64,000 nucleotides of DNA from Roseospira navarrensis (GTDB taxonomy: Bacteria; Pseudomonadota; Alphaproteobacteria; Rhodospirillales; Rhodospirillaceae), in assembly GCF_009601025.1 (NCBI RefSeq), contig NZ_WIVE01000010.1:19681-83680 (forward strand). Reading direction: 5' to 3'. Of the stretch, positions 24,768 through 33,869 are shown in pieces. Each line of letters opens with the position of its first letter. Positions within the stretch are counted from its first letter, which is position 1. The position numbers and the translations under genes are program-made. A model generated the notes under the pieces. It was given only the letters and a program-made list of their open reading frames with translations, did no database searches and was not told the DNA's origin.

Positions 24768-24917
24768 GCCCACCCCCGTGATCCGCGATCAGAATGCGCC
24801 CGTAACGAGAAGCAACAATCGGTGACCGGAAAGCCAATCCGGCGCCACCCAGGGGATGTCTCCGGTCTTTGTTCCGTCAGGACCCGTCCAACCATCGTCG
24901 AAAGGACTCCCACCCCC

Positions 24918-25475
24918 ATGACCAGCACGCTCTTCCCCCGCTCTCTTGTTGCCGCCGGCGCCCTCGCCACGGCGACCGTCTTCGGCGCCGGCGTCGCCCT
25001 GGCCGGCGGCTCCGGTTACGGCACCGCTGCCTCGGGGGCCCAGGTGGCGTCCGCCGCAAGCTCCATGGACATCGTGGATCGCGCCGTGGACGCCAAGGCC
25101 TTCACCACACTGGTGGCCGCCGTCTCCGAAGCCGGACTGGTCGAGACCCTGAAGGGCGAGGGTCCGTTCACCGTGTTCGCCCCCAACGACGCCGCGTTCG
25201 CCAAGCTGCCCGCCGGCACCGTCGAGGACCTGCTGAAGCCCGAGAACCGCGAAACCCTGACCACCATTCTCACCTATCATGTGGTGCCGGGCAAGGTGAC
25301 CAGCGGCGACATCGCGGGCCAGGCCCTTGAGGCCGACACCGTCGCCGGCATTCCGCTGTCGATCGATGCCACCGGCTCCGGCGTCATGGTCGGCGGCGCC
25401 ACCGTCACCACCGCCGACGTGATGGCCAGCAACGGCGTCATCCACGTCATCGACACCGTGCTGCTGCCGAACTGA
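24918..25475 (+). CDS. Secreted fasciclin (FAS1) domain protein
   Basis: A 185-residue exported protein with a signal peptide (about 1-30, ending VALAGG) and one FAS1 domain. The two family boxes are clear: [19 protein letters not shown] and, near the end, [15 protein letters not shown]. The middle segment [17 protein letters not shown] is also characteristic. FAS1 proteins mediate adhesion or bind small ligands in the envelope. ATG 24918 follows AAAGGA. A strong terminator follows the gene. Confidence 0.93.
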   Translation: MTSTLFPRSLVAAGALATATVFGAGVALAGGSGYGTAASGAQVASAASSMDIVDRAVDAKAFTTLVAAVSEAGLVETLKGEGPFTVFAPNDAAFAKLPAGTVEDLLKPENRETLTTILTYHVVPGKVTSGDIAGQALEADTVAGIPLSIDATGSGVMVGGATVTTADVMASNGVIHVIDTVLLPN

Positions 25476-25595
25476 TCGCACGCGCGCTGTCCCCCTGATT
25501 GGGAGACGCGGCCCCTGCGTGCCGCGCCTCCCTTGGCTCCCCACCACGCTCCGCATGGAACCGACCCCCTCCAGTTCCTTGGGGCGTGGTCACTT

Positions 25596-25632
25596 GACCG
25601 GCCGGATCCGCTCCGGCCGGTCCTTTTTTTTG
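25596..25632 (+). terminator. Strong Rho-independent terminator after the fasciclin gene
   Basis: GACCGGCCGG (25596-25605) pairs perfectly with CCGGCCGGTC (25613-25622), followed by nine T residues. It insulates the antiporter gene that begins 136 bases further on. Confidence 0.92.
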
Positions 25633-25767
25633 TCCGCAAACGGTCACGGCGTCGCCGGCCGGTCCGGGCCGGTAAAGGGTGGCAGCCGGCGACTCAGGAA
25701 GGTAGTCTCTGGGGAGGAGGGTCCCTCCTCCCGTGCGCCCGCCCTTCCGGACCAGGAGCCGTTGCCC

Positions 25768-27633
25768 TTGAGCCACGTTTCAGCCCTCGATGTTCTTGCC
25801 CTGCTGGCCGGCGCCGTCCTGTGCGTCACCATTTGCCAGCGTCTCGGCCTGGGATCGGTCCTCGGCTATCTGGTGGCCGGCCTGCTGATCGGCCCCTGGG
25901 GCCTGGGCATGTTCACCGAGGGCGAGGACCTGCTCCACTTCGCCGAACTGGGCGTGGTGTTCCTGCTGTTCGTGATCGGCATCGAGTTGAAGCCGGCCCG
26001 CCTGTGGGTCCTGCGCAAGGATGTGTTCGGGCTGGGCACCGCGCAGCTTGGGGGGACGGGCGTCCTGCTCGCCGCGCTGGCCTGGCTGTTCGGCCTGTCG
26101 GTTCCGGCGTCCATCGTGGTCGGGTTCGGCCTGGCCCTGTCCTCGACGGCGATCGGCCTGCAGATCCTGGCCGACCGGGGCGAATTCGGCCGCCGCCACG
26201 GCCGCGCCGCGTTCGGGATTCTGCTGTTCCAGGACTTGGCCGTGGTGCCGCTGCTGGTCCTGGTCTCCCTGCTGTCGCCCGGACCCGACGTGGAGAGCTG
26301 GCAGGACACCGCGCTGCAGGTGGGCATGGCGCTGGGCGCGATTGCCCTGGTGATCGTGGCCGGGCATTACCTGCTCAGCACGCTCTATCGGGCCGTGGCC
26401 GATGCCCGCAACCATGAGGTCTTCGCCGCCCTGAGCGTGCTGATCGTGCTGGGCGTGGCCTTCCTGATGCAGGAAGTCGGGCTGTCCATGGCCATGGGCG
26501 CCTTCCTGGCCGGCCTGCTGATGGCGGAATCCGAGTTCCGGCACCAGGTGATGGCCGACATCGAGCCGTTCCGGGGCTTCCTGCTCGGTCTGTTCTTCAT
26601 GGCCGTCGGCATGAGCATCGACGTCGGCGCGGCCATGGACAACGGGCTGCTGGTGGCCGGACTGGTGGCCGGGCTGCTGGGTCTCAAGGGGGCGATCCTG
26701 CTCGGCCTGGGCTGGGGCATGGGGATCGGCCGCGACAACGCCATCCGCGTCGCCGTGCTGCTGTGCCAGGGCGGCGAGTTCGGCTTCGTGCTGTTCACCC
26801 TGGCGTCTCAGACCGGCCTGATCGATCTGGCCACCACCCAACTGCTGATCCTGGTCATCTCGCTGACCATGGCCCTGACCCCGCTGATGGTGAAGCTGCT
26901 GCCCCACCTGCTGCCCAGCAAGCCGGAACGGGCGCTGTCGGGCCTCGGCCCGCGCCCGGCGGAGCGCCAGCCCTCCAGCGGCGGCCACGTCATCATCGCC
27001 GGCTATGGCCGGGTCGGGCAGATCGTGGTCCGGATGCTGGAGGCGACCGGCACCCCCTATCGCGCGCTCGACCTGCACGCCCAGCGCGTCGCCCAGGCGC
27101 GGCGAACCGGCCAGGACGTCTACTACGGCGATGCCAGCCGGGCCGAGGTGCTGCGCGCCGCTGGTCTGGACGAAGCCCGCGCCGTCATCGTCACCCTGGA
27201 TCAGGCCGAGACCGCCGAGCGCGCCGTGGATGCCGTGCGGCGCATGAACCCGGCCATCCCCGTTTTCGCCCGGGCCCGCGACCCGGCCCATGTGGCCGAT
27301 CTGGTGCGGCACGGCGTGACCGGCAGTGTGGCCGAGGCGCTGGAATCGAGCCTCCAGCTCGGGGCGATGTATCTGCGCGACACCCGCGAGCACAGCGCGG
27401 ACCGGGTGCAGCGGCTGGTGGAATCCCTGCGCGACGATTGCGCGGCGACCGGGCAGAACATTCCCACGCCCCCCACCACGGTGGACGATCCGGGCGCGGG
27501 CAGCGCCGCCCGCCCGGCCGTGCCCGTTCCGGGCGCCGCCGCCGGAACCGACACGGCCGCGCCGCCCCGCGCCGCCTATCCCCCGCCGCAGCACCAGCCG
27601 CGCCCGACCCACACGGGTCCGGACGTGGCCTGA
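25768..27633 (+). CDS. CPA2 family cation:proton antiporter with TrkA-N domain (KefB/KefC type)
   Basis: About 621 residues: a membrane domain with roughly 12 helices (LALLAGAVLCVTICQRLG to TPLMVKLLPHLL), then a Rossmann TrkA-N domain from about residue 408 (VIIAGYGRVGQIV). A Pro/Ala-rich tail follows. GYLVAGLLIGPWGL and the LALSSTAIGLQIL region are the CPA2 hallmarks. The family exchanges K+ or Na+ for H+ and is gated by nucleotides or glutathione adducts. No ATG fits; TTG 25768 has AGGAG nine bases upstream, while TTG 25762 is too close to it. Confidence 0.9.
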   Translation: MSHVSALDVLALLAGAVLCVTICQRLGLGSVLGYLVAGLLIGPWGLGMFTEGEDLLHFAELGVVFLLFVIGIELKPARLWVLRKDVFGLGTAQLGGTGVLLAALAWLFGLSVPASIVVGFGLALSSTAIGLQILADRGEFGRRHGRAAFGILLFQDLAVVPLLVLVSLLSPGPDVESWQDTALQVGMALGAIALVIVAGHYLLSTLYRAVADARNHEVFAALSVLIVLGVAFLMQEVGLSMAMGAFLAGLLMAESEFRHQVMADIEPFRGFLLGLFFMAVGMSIDVGAAMDNGLLVAGLVAGLLGLKGAILLGLGWGMGIGRDNAIRVAVLLCQGGEFGFVLFTLASQTGLIDLATTQLLILVISLTMALTPLMVKLLPHLLPSKPERALSGLGPRPAERQPSSGGHVIIAGYGRVGQIVVRMLEATGTPYRALDLHAQRVAQARRTGQDVYYGDASRAEVLRAAGLDEARAVIVTLDQAETAERAVDAVRRMNPAIPVFARARDPAHVADLVRHGVTGSVAEALESSLQLGAMYLRDTREHSADRVQRLVESLRDDCAATGQNIPTPPTTVDDPGAGSAARPAVPVPGAAAGTDTAAPPRAAYPPPQHQPRPTHTGPDVA

Positions 27634-27745
27634 CGCCGGCCCGCCCGGGGTATCGTTCCATCGCCCCCCAACCGCCGCAAAGCCGCCACGGTTGCGGGTA
27701 TCCTGACCCGCATCCCTCCGACCAGACCAGCGAGGACCGCACACC

Positions 27746-28981
27746 ATGCCGCCCCTGCATCGCGTCCCGTTCGCCCGCGCCGCCCGCATGGCCGCCCTTC
27801 CGGCCGTGCTCGCGCTCGGCGTCGCCCTGGCGGGCCCGTTCTCCGCGTCCGCCCGCGCCGCCGTGGCCATCGAGGGCACCTTCACCGCCCGCGCCGAGTG
27901 CCCCGGCTATCAGAGCTTCAACGCCGGCACCAATCCGGGGATGGTCGTCCTGACGCCGGGCACGGTGTACGGGGCCTTCGAGATCAACAGGCCAGACGGC
28001 GCGTGGATTCGCCTGCGCGTGCCCGGAGCCGAGCCGCTGGAACGCTGGGTCGCGCGCGAATGCGGCCGTCTGCAGCTTTACGACCGGGGCCCCGAGACCT
28101 CTGACACCACCGCGCCCGTGGACCCGGGCGCCGACCCTGCCTCCGGCGACCTGCAGGTGACGCCCCTGCCCGCGCCCGGCGAGACGGCCGACCTGGACGC
28201 CACGCCGGAGGCCGCGCCGGCGGCCCGCCCCGGCGATCCGCCGCCCGACCTGCTCACGACGCTGACCACCGGCACGCTGATCTCGCGGTCCTCGACCGCC
28301 TATCCCTGGTACTTCGACCGCATCGACCGGGGCGCGGACGACCCGACCCCGCCGCCGCCCATGCTGGGCGAGGTGGACGCGGACGTGCTTGAGCTGTGCG
28401 GCGACTGGGGCGCCCCCGTCGCCCGCGGCGCCTTCGAAGGCTTTCTGGAGGCGCGGCCGGGCCTGCGGGCCTCGCTGCTGGCCACGCTGCAGACGGATGA
28501 CGTGACGAAGCTTGTGGACGCCTGGTTCGCCGAGGGCGGCTTCCGCCACATCTTCTGCGGCGAGCCGGACCAGCGCGACGGCTCCCGCTGGAAGCTGGGC
28601 GGCATGCACTACATGGGCCGCTATGCCCAGGCGCAGTTGAACGGCTGGGCCGGCCGACTGGAAGGCGGCTGCGCCATCGAGGAGACCGCGCCACCCATCT
28701 ACACCGCCGGCACTCAGTTCCGCGCGCCGGACGGCAGCACCGGCATCAAGTGCATCAACGGCTATGCCCTGGGCCTGACCGCGTCGGACATCCTGTTCGA
28801 GGTCACCAAGGCCTATCGGGACTCGCGGACCACGCTGTCGTCGGGAACCGGAGCCTGCCGGGCGCGCATCCTGGACAACGGCAACGCCTACGAGGCCGTG
28901 TTCGTGGTCCGCTCGGACGCCATCGTGACGTTCTACCCGGACGCCACGCCGGACGAGAGCCTGCGCTACTGCGCGGAGTGA
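27746..28981 (+). CDS. Secreted protein with a C-terminal EndoU-like nuclease domain
   Basis: A 411-residue protein with a Sec signal peptide (about 1-39, ending ASARA), a Cys-containing domain (40-110) and an Asp/Pro-rich linker (about 115-170). The C-terminal domain (about 215-411) carries EndoU features: His268 in FRHIFCGE, His288 in GGMHYMGRY twenty residues later, Lys355 in EVTKAYRDSRT, and a closing strand IVTFYP at 393-398. This order (His, His, Lys, then a hydrophobic strand ending YP) is that of EndoU RNases and bacterial EndoU toxins. Paired cysteines suggest a periplasmic or external location. No immunity gene follows; an array of hairpins does. The nuclease call is by motif only. 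Confidence 0.6.
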   Translation: MPPLHRVPFARAARMAALPAVLALGVALAGPFSASARAAVAIEGTFTARAECPGYQSFNAGTNPGMVVLTPGTVYGAFEINRPDGAWIRLRVPGAEPLERWVARECGRLQLYDRGPETSDTTAPVDPGADPASGDLQVTPLPAPGETADLDATPEAAPAARPGDPPPDLLTTLTTGTLISRSSTAYPWYFDRIDRGADDPTPPPPMLGEVDADVLELCGDWGAPVARGAFEGFLEARPGLRASLLATLQTDDVTKLVDAWFAEGGFRHIFCGEPDQRDGSRWKLGGMHYMGRYAQAQLNGWAGRLEGGCAIEETAPPIYTAGTQFRAPDGSTGIKCINGYALGLTASDILFEVTKAYRDSRTTLSSGTGACRARILDNGNAYEAVFVVRSDAIVTFYPDATPDESLRYCAE

Positions 28982-28983
28982 TA

Positions 28984-29127
28984 CCGGCCGACGGAAAGGT
29001 TCATCCTTTTCGTCGGCTGGCCGGCCCGACTGGGCCGGCGCCCTCGGCGCCGCATCGCGGCGCCGTTCTACAGATGGCCGCCCAAGGGCGGCCGGGGGCG
29101 GCGGAGCCGCGCGCCCCGAAGGGGCGC
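28984..29127. repeat. Array of five consecutive hairpins between convergent genes
   Basis: 28984-29020: a 16-bp stem with two G-T wobbles (CCGACGGAAAGG against CCTTTTCGTCGG). 29022-29039: CGGCCC/GGGCCG. 29045-29065: a perfect 9-bp stem CGGCGCCGC/GCGGCGCCG. 29076-29093: a perfect 8-bp stem GGCCGCCC/GGGCGGCC. 29111-29127: a perfect 7-bp stem GCGCCCC/GGGGCGC. The first can terminate the EndoU gene; the array as a whole separates it from the convergent glycosyltransferase gene. Confidence 0.75.
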
Positions 29128-29189
29128 TGCGGCGAACAAAACAAAGACTCATCCTGACGGGACGCCGCGGCGACCCTGTGTCGAAAGAG

Positions 29190-30446
29190 TCATCCGCATC
29201 GTTGTGCGGTATGACCCAGCACGGCCGCGCGGTAGGCCGCGCGGCAGGCCGCCTTGCCGGCCGTGGCCTCCACATAGGCGCGGCCGTTGCGGCCCAGCCG
29301 GGCGCGCTCCGCCGGAGCGTCGATCAGCGCCTGGACCGCATCGGCCAGCGCCGCCCCGTCCTCGGGCGGGCAGATCACGAACGCATCGGCGGCCTTGCGG
29401 ATCCCGTCCATGGGCGAGCCCGCCACCGCCGTGCACACGAACGGCCGCCCCGCCGCCATGATCGCATAGATCTTGCTCGGCACGGCGAAGGCCGCGCCCG
29501 CCGGATCCTGCGGCACCAGATGGACATGCCCGGCGGCCATGCCCTCCGCCAACGCCTCGGGCGGACAGAAGGGCTCGAACCGCACCACGGCGTCCAGGCC
29601 GCGCGCCGTGGCGTGGTCCATCAGGGTGGCCTTGTAATTGCCGTCGCCGCGAATGACCACCTGGGCCGGAAGCGCCCGATCCCGGATGGCCTCGGCCATG
29701 CCCAGAAGCTGATCGAGCCCCTGTTTGCGGCCCACGTTGCCGCTGTAGAGCAGCGTGACAGGTCCGGCGGGCTCCGGCCGGGGCCGGATCCGATCGTCGT
29801 CGATGGTGGGCGGCACGATGCGCACCGGGGTGCGCACGCCCAGGTCCCGCAGGGTCTCGGTCATTGCGGGCGAGAGCGTGATGATCTCATCCATCCGGTT
29901 CAGCGCCGCCCGCTCCACCCGCCGCAGCAGCCAGAGCACGGCCCCGGACGACGCCAGCTTCAACGAGGCCGCCAGCCCCGATTGCACGTCGTGGACCACG
30001 GCGACCCGGCGGATCCGGCGCGGCAGGGCCGCCGCCACCGCGACCACCGTCAGGATGGACGGGCAGACGGCCACCACGGTCATGGCGTCGCGATGCGTGC
30101 TGCGGCGTCTCAAGCGGGCCCACAGGCGCGCCGCGAACAGCAGCTCCGGCCCCAGCCGGGCGCGGATACCCGCGCCCTTGGGCGGCGGCATGGGCAGGCG
30201 GCGGATGGTCACGCCGGTGTGGGTCTCGTCGTCCCGGCGACCGTCCCGCCAGTCCGCGAGGACCTCTCGGTGCGGATAGAACGGGCGCGCGCAGTGAACG
30301 GTGACGGACCCCACGGCGGGATCGGCGGCCAGGATCTCGGCCATCTGCTGCACCGGCGGCGCGCTGCCGGCCACCTCCGGCCAGTACCACTGCGACGCGA
30401 TGAGAACGCCCCGCCGGCCGCCGGGGTGGTCGCCGTCAGTAGGCAT
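29190..30446 (-). CDS. Glycosyltransferase family 4 protein (WcaI-like)
   Basis: A 418-residue GT-B enzyme. The N-terminus VLIASQWYWPEVAGSAPP is that of WcaI/WbuB-type GT4 proteins. The C-terminal half has LLYSGNVGRKQGLDQLL and the donor-binding VPSKIYAIMAAGRPFV. It would add a sugar to a lipid-linked oligosaccharide in the cytoplasm. ATG 30446 overlaps the 3' end of the upstream initiating transferase gene by 11 bases, so the two act in one pathway, likely exopolysaccharide or O-antigen synthesis. Donor sugar unknown. Confidence 0.88.
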   Translation of the reverse strand: MPTDGDHPGGRRGVLIASQWYWPEVAGSAPPVQQMAEILAADPAVGSVTVHCARPFYPHREVLADWRDGRRDDETHTGVTIRRLPMPPPKGAGIRARLGPELLFAARLWARLRRRSTHRDAMTVVAVCPSILTVVAVAAALPRRIRRVAVVHDVQSGLAASLKLASSGAVLWLLRRVERAALNRMDEIITLSPAMTETLRDLGVRTPVRIVPPTIDDDRIRPRPEPAGPVTLLYSGNVGRKQGLDQLLGMAEAIRDRALPAQVVIRGDGNYKATLMDHATARGLDAVVRFEPFCPPEALAEGMAAGHVHLVPQDPAGAAFAVPSKIYAIMAAGRPFVCTAVAGSPMDGIRKAADAFVICPPEDGAALADAVQALIDAPAERARLGRNGRAYVEATAGKAACRAAYRAAVLGHTAQRCG

Positions 30447-31899
30447 TGTCGTCCCCCCGCACGATCTGGACCGCCGTCTTCAGAATAATCACCAAGTCCA
30501 GATAGAGGCTCCAGTTCTCCACGTAGTACAGGTCGTGCTCCACGCGGGCGATGATCTTGTCCTCGGTGTCCGTGTTGCCGCGCAGGCCGTGGCACTGCGC
30601 CCAGCCGGTGATGCCCGGCTTCACCTGGTGCCGGCTGGCGTAGGGGGCCACGACCTCTTCATACAACCGCCCGCCCGCCTTGGCTTCGACGGCATGGGGG
30701 CGCGGGCCGACCACGGACATGGTGCCCTGGATCACGTTGAAGAGCTGGGGCAGCTCATCGATGCTGGTGCGGCGGATGAAGGCCCCCACCCGGGTCACGC
30801 GGGCGTCGTTCACCTGCGTCAGGGTGGCGGCCCCGGGGTCGGTCTTGTCCTGATACATGGAGCGGAACTTGTAGACCGGGATCAGGTTGTTGCTGAAGCC
30901 GTAGCGCTTCTGCACGAACAGCACCGACCCCCGGGATTCCAGCCGGATCGCCAGCGCCGTCAGCGCCAGCAGCGGACTGAGCAGGATCAGGGCCGGGACG
31001 GCGATCGCCAGGTCCTCGGCCCGTTTGATGACCGCGTTCCAGTCGCTGATCGGCCGGTCCTTCAGGCTGAGCACGTGCATGCCGCCGATGCGGTAGACCG
31101 GACGGTCCGCAAAGCGCAGCCCCAGACAGTCCGGCGCCATGTAGATGTCCACCGGCCACATGGCAAAGGCCTGGACCAGGCCCGCGATCCGCTGATAGGC
31201 GCTCCAGGGCAAGGCCAGGATGATGAGGTCAATGGCCCCGGTGCGCACCAGATCCTCGATCCGCGAGGTATCCCCCAGCACCGGCAGCCCCCCGACCACC
31301 GGATCGGTCCGCTCCATGCGGTCGTCCAGGAACCCGATGACGTCGATGCCCTGGCTGCCGAACTTGCGGAAGTGGGCCAGCACATCGCGGCCGATCTCGC
31401 CGGCGCCCACGATGACAGCCTTGCGGGCGGCATAGCCGCGTCGCTCCGCGAAGCCGAAGTAACCCATCAGGACGGCGCGGCTGACCACGATGTAGGCCAT
31501 GAACGACAGGACCCACGAGACCCCCCAGAGCCGGGAATAGTAGTTCGTCGTCTTGAGCGCGAAGGCGATCAGCAGCCCGGCGCCGAAGGCGAACAGCACG
31601 GCCCAGAACGTGGGCGCCATCCGCGCGGCGTTGAGGCGGAAGAAACGCCAGTCATAGAGCTTCAGCACCGTGGCCTGGGTCACGAAGGCTGCGGCCACGG
31701 CGAACACCATGCCCACGTAGTAGAGCAGGAACCCGTCAAAGATCCCGTAGACGTGATAGAGCCCCAGCCCGGCCCCGCACAGCACCACCAGGTCGGCACA
31801 GAACACGATAAAGTGCAGGGACCGCAGCATGCCGGGACGGGACCGGGCGGATCCGACGGGACGGGTCCCCGGTCCCGGGGCCCGATGGGAATCGGTCAT
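30436..31899 (-). CDS. Undecaprenyl-phosphate glucose phosphotransferase (WcaJ/ExoY-type initiating transferase)
   Basis: A 487-residue polyprenyl-phosphate hexose-1-phosphate transferase. It has four N-terminal membrane helices, a CoA-binding-like Rossmann segment ([20 protein letters not shown]), a membrane helix (about 300) and the catalytic bacterial sugar transferase domain. That domain carries [36 protein letters not shown] and [15 protein letters not shown]. It starts polysaccharide repeat units by moving hexose-1-phosphate from UDP-sugar to undecaprenyl phosphate. ATG 31899 starts just before helix 1; ATG 31938 is an alternative. Confidence 0.92.
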   Translation of the reverse strand: MTDSHRAPGPGTRPVGSARSRPGMLRSLHFIVFCADLVVLCGAGLGLYHVYGIFDGFLLYYVGMVFAVAAAFVTQATVLKLYDWRFFRLNAARMAPTFWAVLFAFGAGLLIAFALKTTNYYSRLWGVSWVLSFMAYIVVSRAVLMGYFGFAERRGYAARKAVIVGAGEIGRDVLAHFRKFGSQGIDVIGFLDDRMERTDPVVGGLPVLGDTSRIEDLVRTGAIDLIILALPWSAYQRIAGLVQAFAMWPVDIYMAPDCLGLRFADRPVYRIGGMHVLSLKDRPISDWNAVIKRAEDLAIAVPALILLSPLLALTALAIRLESRGSVLFVQKRYGFSNNLIPVYKFRSMYQDKTDPGAATLTQVNDARVTRVGAFIRRTSIDELPQLFNVIQGTMSVVGPRPHAVEAKAGGRLYEEVVAPYASRHQVKPGITGWAQCHGLRGNTDTEDKIIARVEHDLYYVENWSLYLDLVIILKTAVQIVRGDDNAY

Positions 31900-32095
31900 C
31901 GTGCAACTTTCTGTCTTGTCCACGGCCAAAGGCACCATGAAGACGCCGGAGGCGCCGCCGCGTTTCTCCGCGCGACACTCTGGTCCTGATCGGCGATGAC
32001 CCGGACGCATCCGTCTCATCGCCTTCGCGGTGCGAGTCCCAGCTTAAAGCCGCGCCGGTGCGGGGGCAATGCGATGGACCGCGCACCAAGTCCAC

Positions 32096-32295
32096 GGGCC
32101 CAGGTTCCCATGACGGCTCTTCCCGCACTGCCTGCGCACGCCTCTCGAGATCCCTCGTCTCGCTTCGCTCACTCGGGATGACATCCTAAAATTATAGGAT
32201 GTCATCCTGAAGCCGCGAAGCGGCTGAAGGACCTCGAGCGCAAGTCTCCAAACCGCTGCAAAGACCTGGAAGAGCGATCCCGGTAACCTGAGCCC
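32096..32295 (+). repeat. MITE-like element, family 1, copy C
   Basis: The compact form of the element. Left end GGGCCCAGGTTCCC (32096-32109), left arm 32142-32183 (GAGATCCCTCGTCTCGCTTC), AT spacer TCCTAAAATTATA, right arm from 32197 (GGATGTCATCCTGAAGCCGC) and right end GGTAACCTGAGCCC (32282-32295). It lies in the 416-base gap between the divergent-from-here polysaccharide and T6SS blocks. No open frame. Confidence 0.8.
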
Positions 32296-32315
32296 GTCGC
32301 CCTGACCGCGCGCCA

Positions 32316-33869
32316 TCAGCCCCCGGGCAGCATGCCCAGGCCGCGCCACAGCGGCAGCCGGTCGGGCCGCAGGCCCTGCAGGGCGCCCGAGAGGATCTCG
32401 CGGATGCGGGCCGGATCCTCGATGCGCTCGCCCCTGTGGATCAGGCTTTCTCTGTCCGCCTGGAAGGGCGCCCAGATGTGCTCCACCAGCGCGGCGGTGT
32501 CGTCGGGCGAGACGCCGGACCACAGGGCATCCAGCGTCATGGCCTCCAGCCCCGCCACCGGGATCTCGGTCCCGACGCGGGGCGCGGGCACGGTCGCCTG
32601 GGTGCCGAGCCCGGACTCCCGCACCGCGGCGGCGGCCAGCGCAACGCCCCGGCCGACCACCGCCATGATCTCCGGCCCGGGCGGCGGCAGGCAGGGCCAG
32701 GCGAGCCCGCCCGAGACCAGCAGCGCCCCCGCCTCCACCGGCGTTGCGCGCGTGCCGCCCATGGGTCCGGCCATCAGCGCCGATAGCGGCTGCGGGCCGT
32801 CGTGCCAGAGCGACAGCGCGGCCTGCCGGTAGGCCTCGGGCAGTTCGATATCCCCGGCCGGCGCGCGCAGCGACAGCCCGGCCTCGGTCGGATTGCACGC
32901 CGCACAGAACGTCTGCGCCGCCAGCGCCTGCGCGCGGTCCCGCTCGCTCAGGCGGACCAGGCCGCGCATGTACAGGTCCTTGCGCAGGATCCGGTTCAGG
33001 AACATGTCGCGCAGGGTCTCGCGCACGTGGGGCACGGCGACGTCGCCCAACGCCTCCGCCTGGGCCGGCGTCAGCATCAGGTCGGGGAAGTTCTCGTGCG
33101 GCATGGCGCTGCCGGCGTAGGTCAGGCCGATGGACATCATGTCCTGGGCCACCTCGCTGTGATACAGCGCCGACCAGGTCTCGTTCATGTACTCGTGGAC
33201 CAGATAGGCGGGGTCGGCGTCGCGGATCTTCTGGAACAGGTCGTTCAACAGCCCCTCGCCGCTCAGATGCACCGCCCCGGCCGCACGCAGGGCCTCCACC
33301 CGGGCGATGGCGTCCTGAAGCCGCGCGTCGCTGCGGCCCACGGACAGGCGCGCGGCCTCCAGCAGCGCGCGTTGCAGCACGCCCATCTGGCCGGACCCCG
33401 GCATGGCGTTGTAGCTGAGGTAGATCAGGCCCCCGGCGCGCATTCCCGTGCGCAGCAGCTCGCGCATGGCGGCCTTCACCGGCGCGCCGACCCAGCCGTA
33501 GACCCCGTGGATCACGACCAGATCCGCCTGCGGCAGGGCATCGGGCGTGGCCGCCAGATCCACGACATCGGCGTCCAGCAGGTCGATGTTGCGCAGGCCC
33601 AGATCCGCGGCCCGCCGGCGGGCCCGCGCGATGTGGGCCGGGTTGTAGTCCACGCCGACGAAGCGGCAGTCCGGATGCGCGACGGCGGCCGAGATCACGC
33701 CGTTGCCGTAGCCGCAGCCCAGTTCCCAGACCACGGACCCCGACCCCAGCGGCGGACTGTCCACCCCCGCAATCAAGGCGGACAAACGCAGATTGATCGG
33801 GGACAGCGCGGGATAGGCCCCGGCCGTGTACGGAATATCCCTGACGTAACCGTCCTGATGCGTCGTCAC
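32316..33869 (-). CDS. Class I SAM-dependent methyltransferase (T6SS-linked paralogue 2)
   Basis: A 517-residue protein: a Rossmann methyltransferase (motif I ELGCGYGN at 49-56, then FVGVDYNPAHIA at 71-82) followed by a long C-terminal region of the methyltransferase regulatory type (AYLVHEYMNETWSALYHSEV, GSAMPHENFPDLMLTPAQ). The whole length is paralogous to the preceding gene. GTG 33869 overlaps the stop of that gene by four bases. It is the last gene of the tagF-linked transcript of the T6SS block. Substrate unknown; a protein or lipid target in T6SS is possible but unproven. Confidence 0.85.
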   Translation of the reverse strand: MTTHQDGYVRDIPYTAGAYPALSPINLRLSALIAGVDSPPLGSGSVVWELGCGYGNGVISAAVAHPDCRFVGVDYNPAHIARARRRAADLGLRNIDLLDADVVDLAATPDALPQADLVVIHGVYGWVGAPVKAAMRELLRTGMRAGGLIYLSYNAMPGSGQMGVLQRALLEAARLSVGRSDARLQDAIARVEALRAAGAVHLSGEGLLNDLFQKIRDADPAYLVHEYMNETWSALYHSEVAQDMMSIGLTYAGSAMPHENFPDLMLTPAQAEALGDVAVPHVRETLRDMFLNRILRKDLYMRGLVRLSERDRAQALAAQTFCAACNPTEAGLSLRAPAGDIELPEAYRQAALSLWHDGPQPLSALMAGPMGGTRATPVEAGALLVSGGLAWPCLPPPGPEIMAVVGRGVALAAAAVRESGLGTQATVPAPRVGTEIPVAGLEAMTLDALWSGVSPDDTAALVEHIWAPFQADRESLIHRGERIEDPARIREILSGALQGLRPDRLPLWRGLGMLPGG

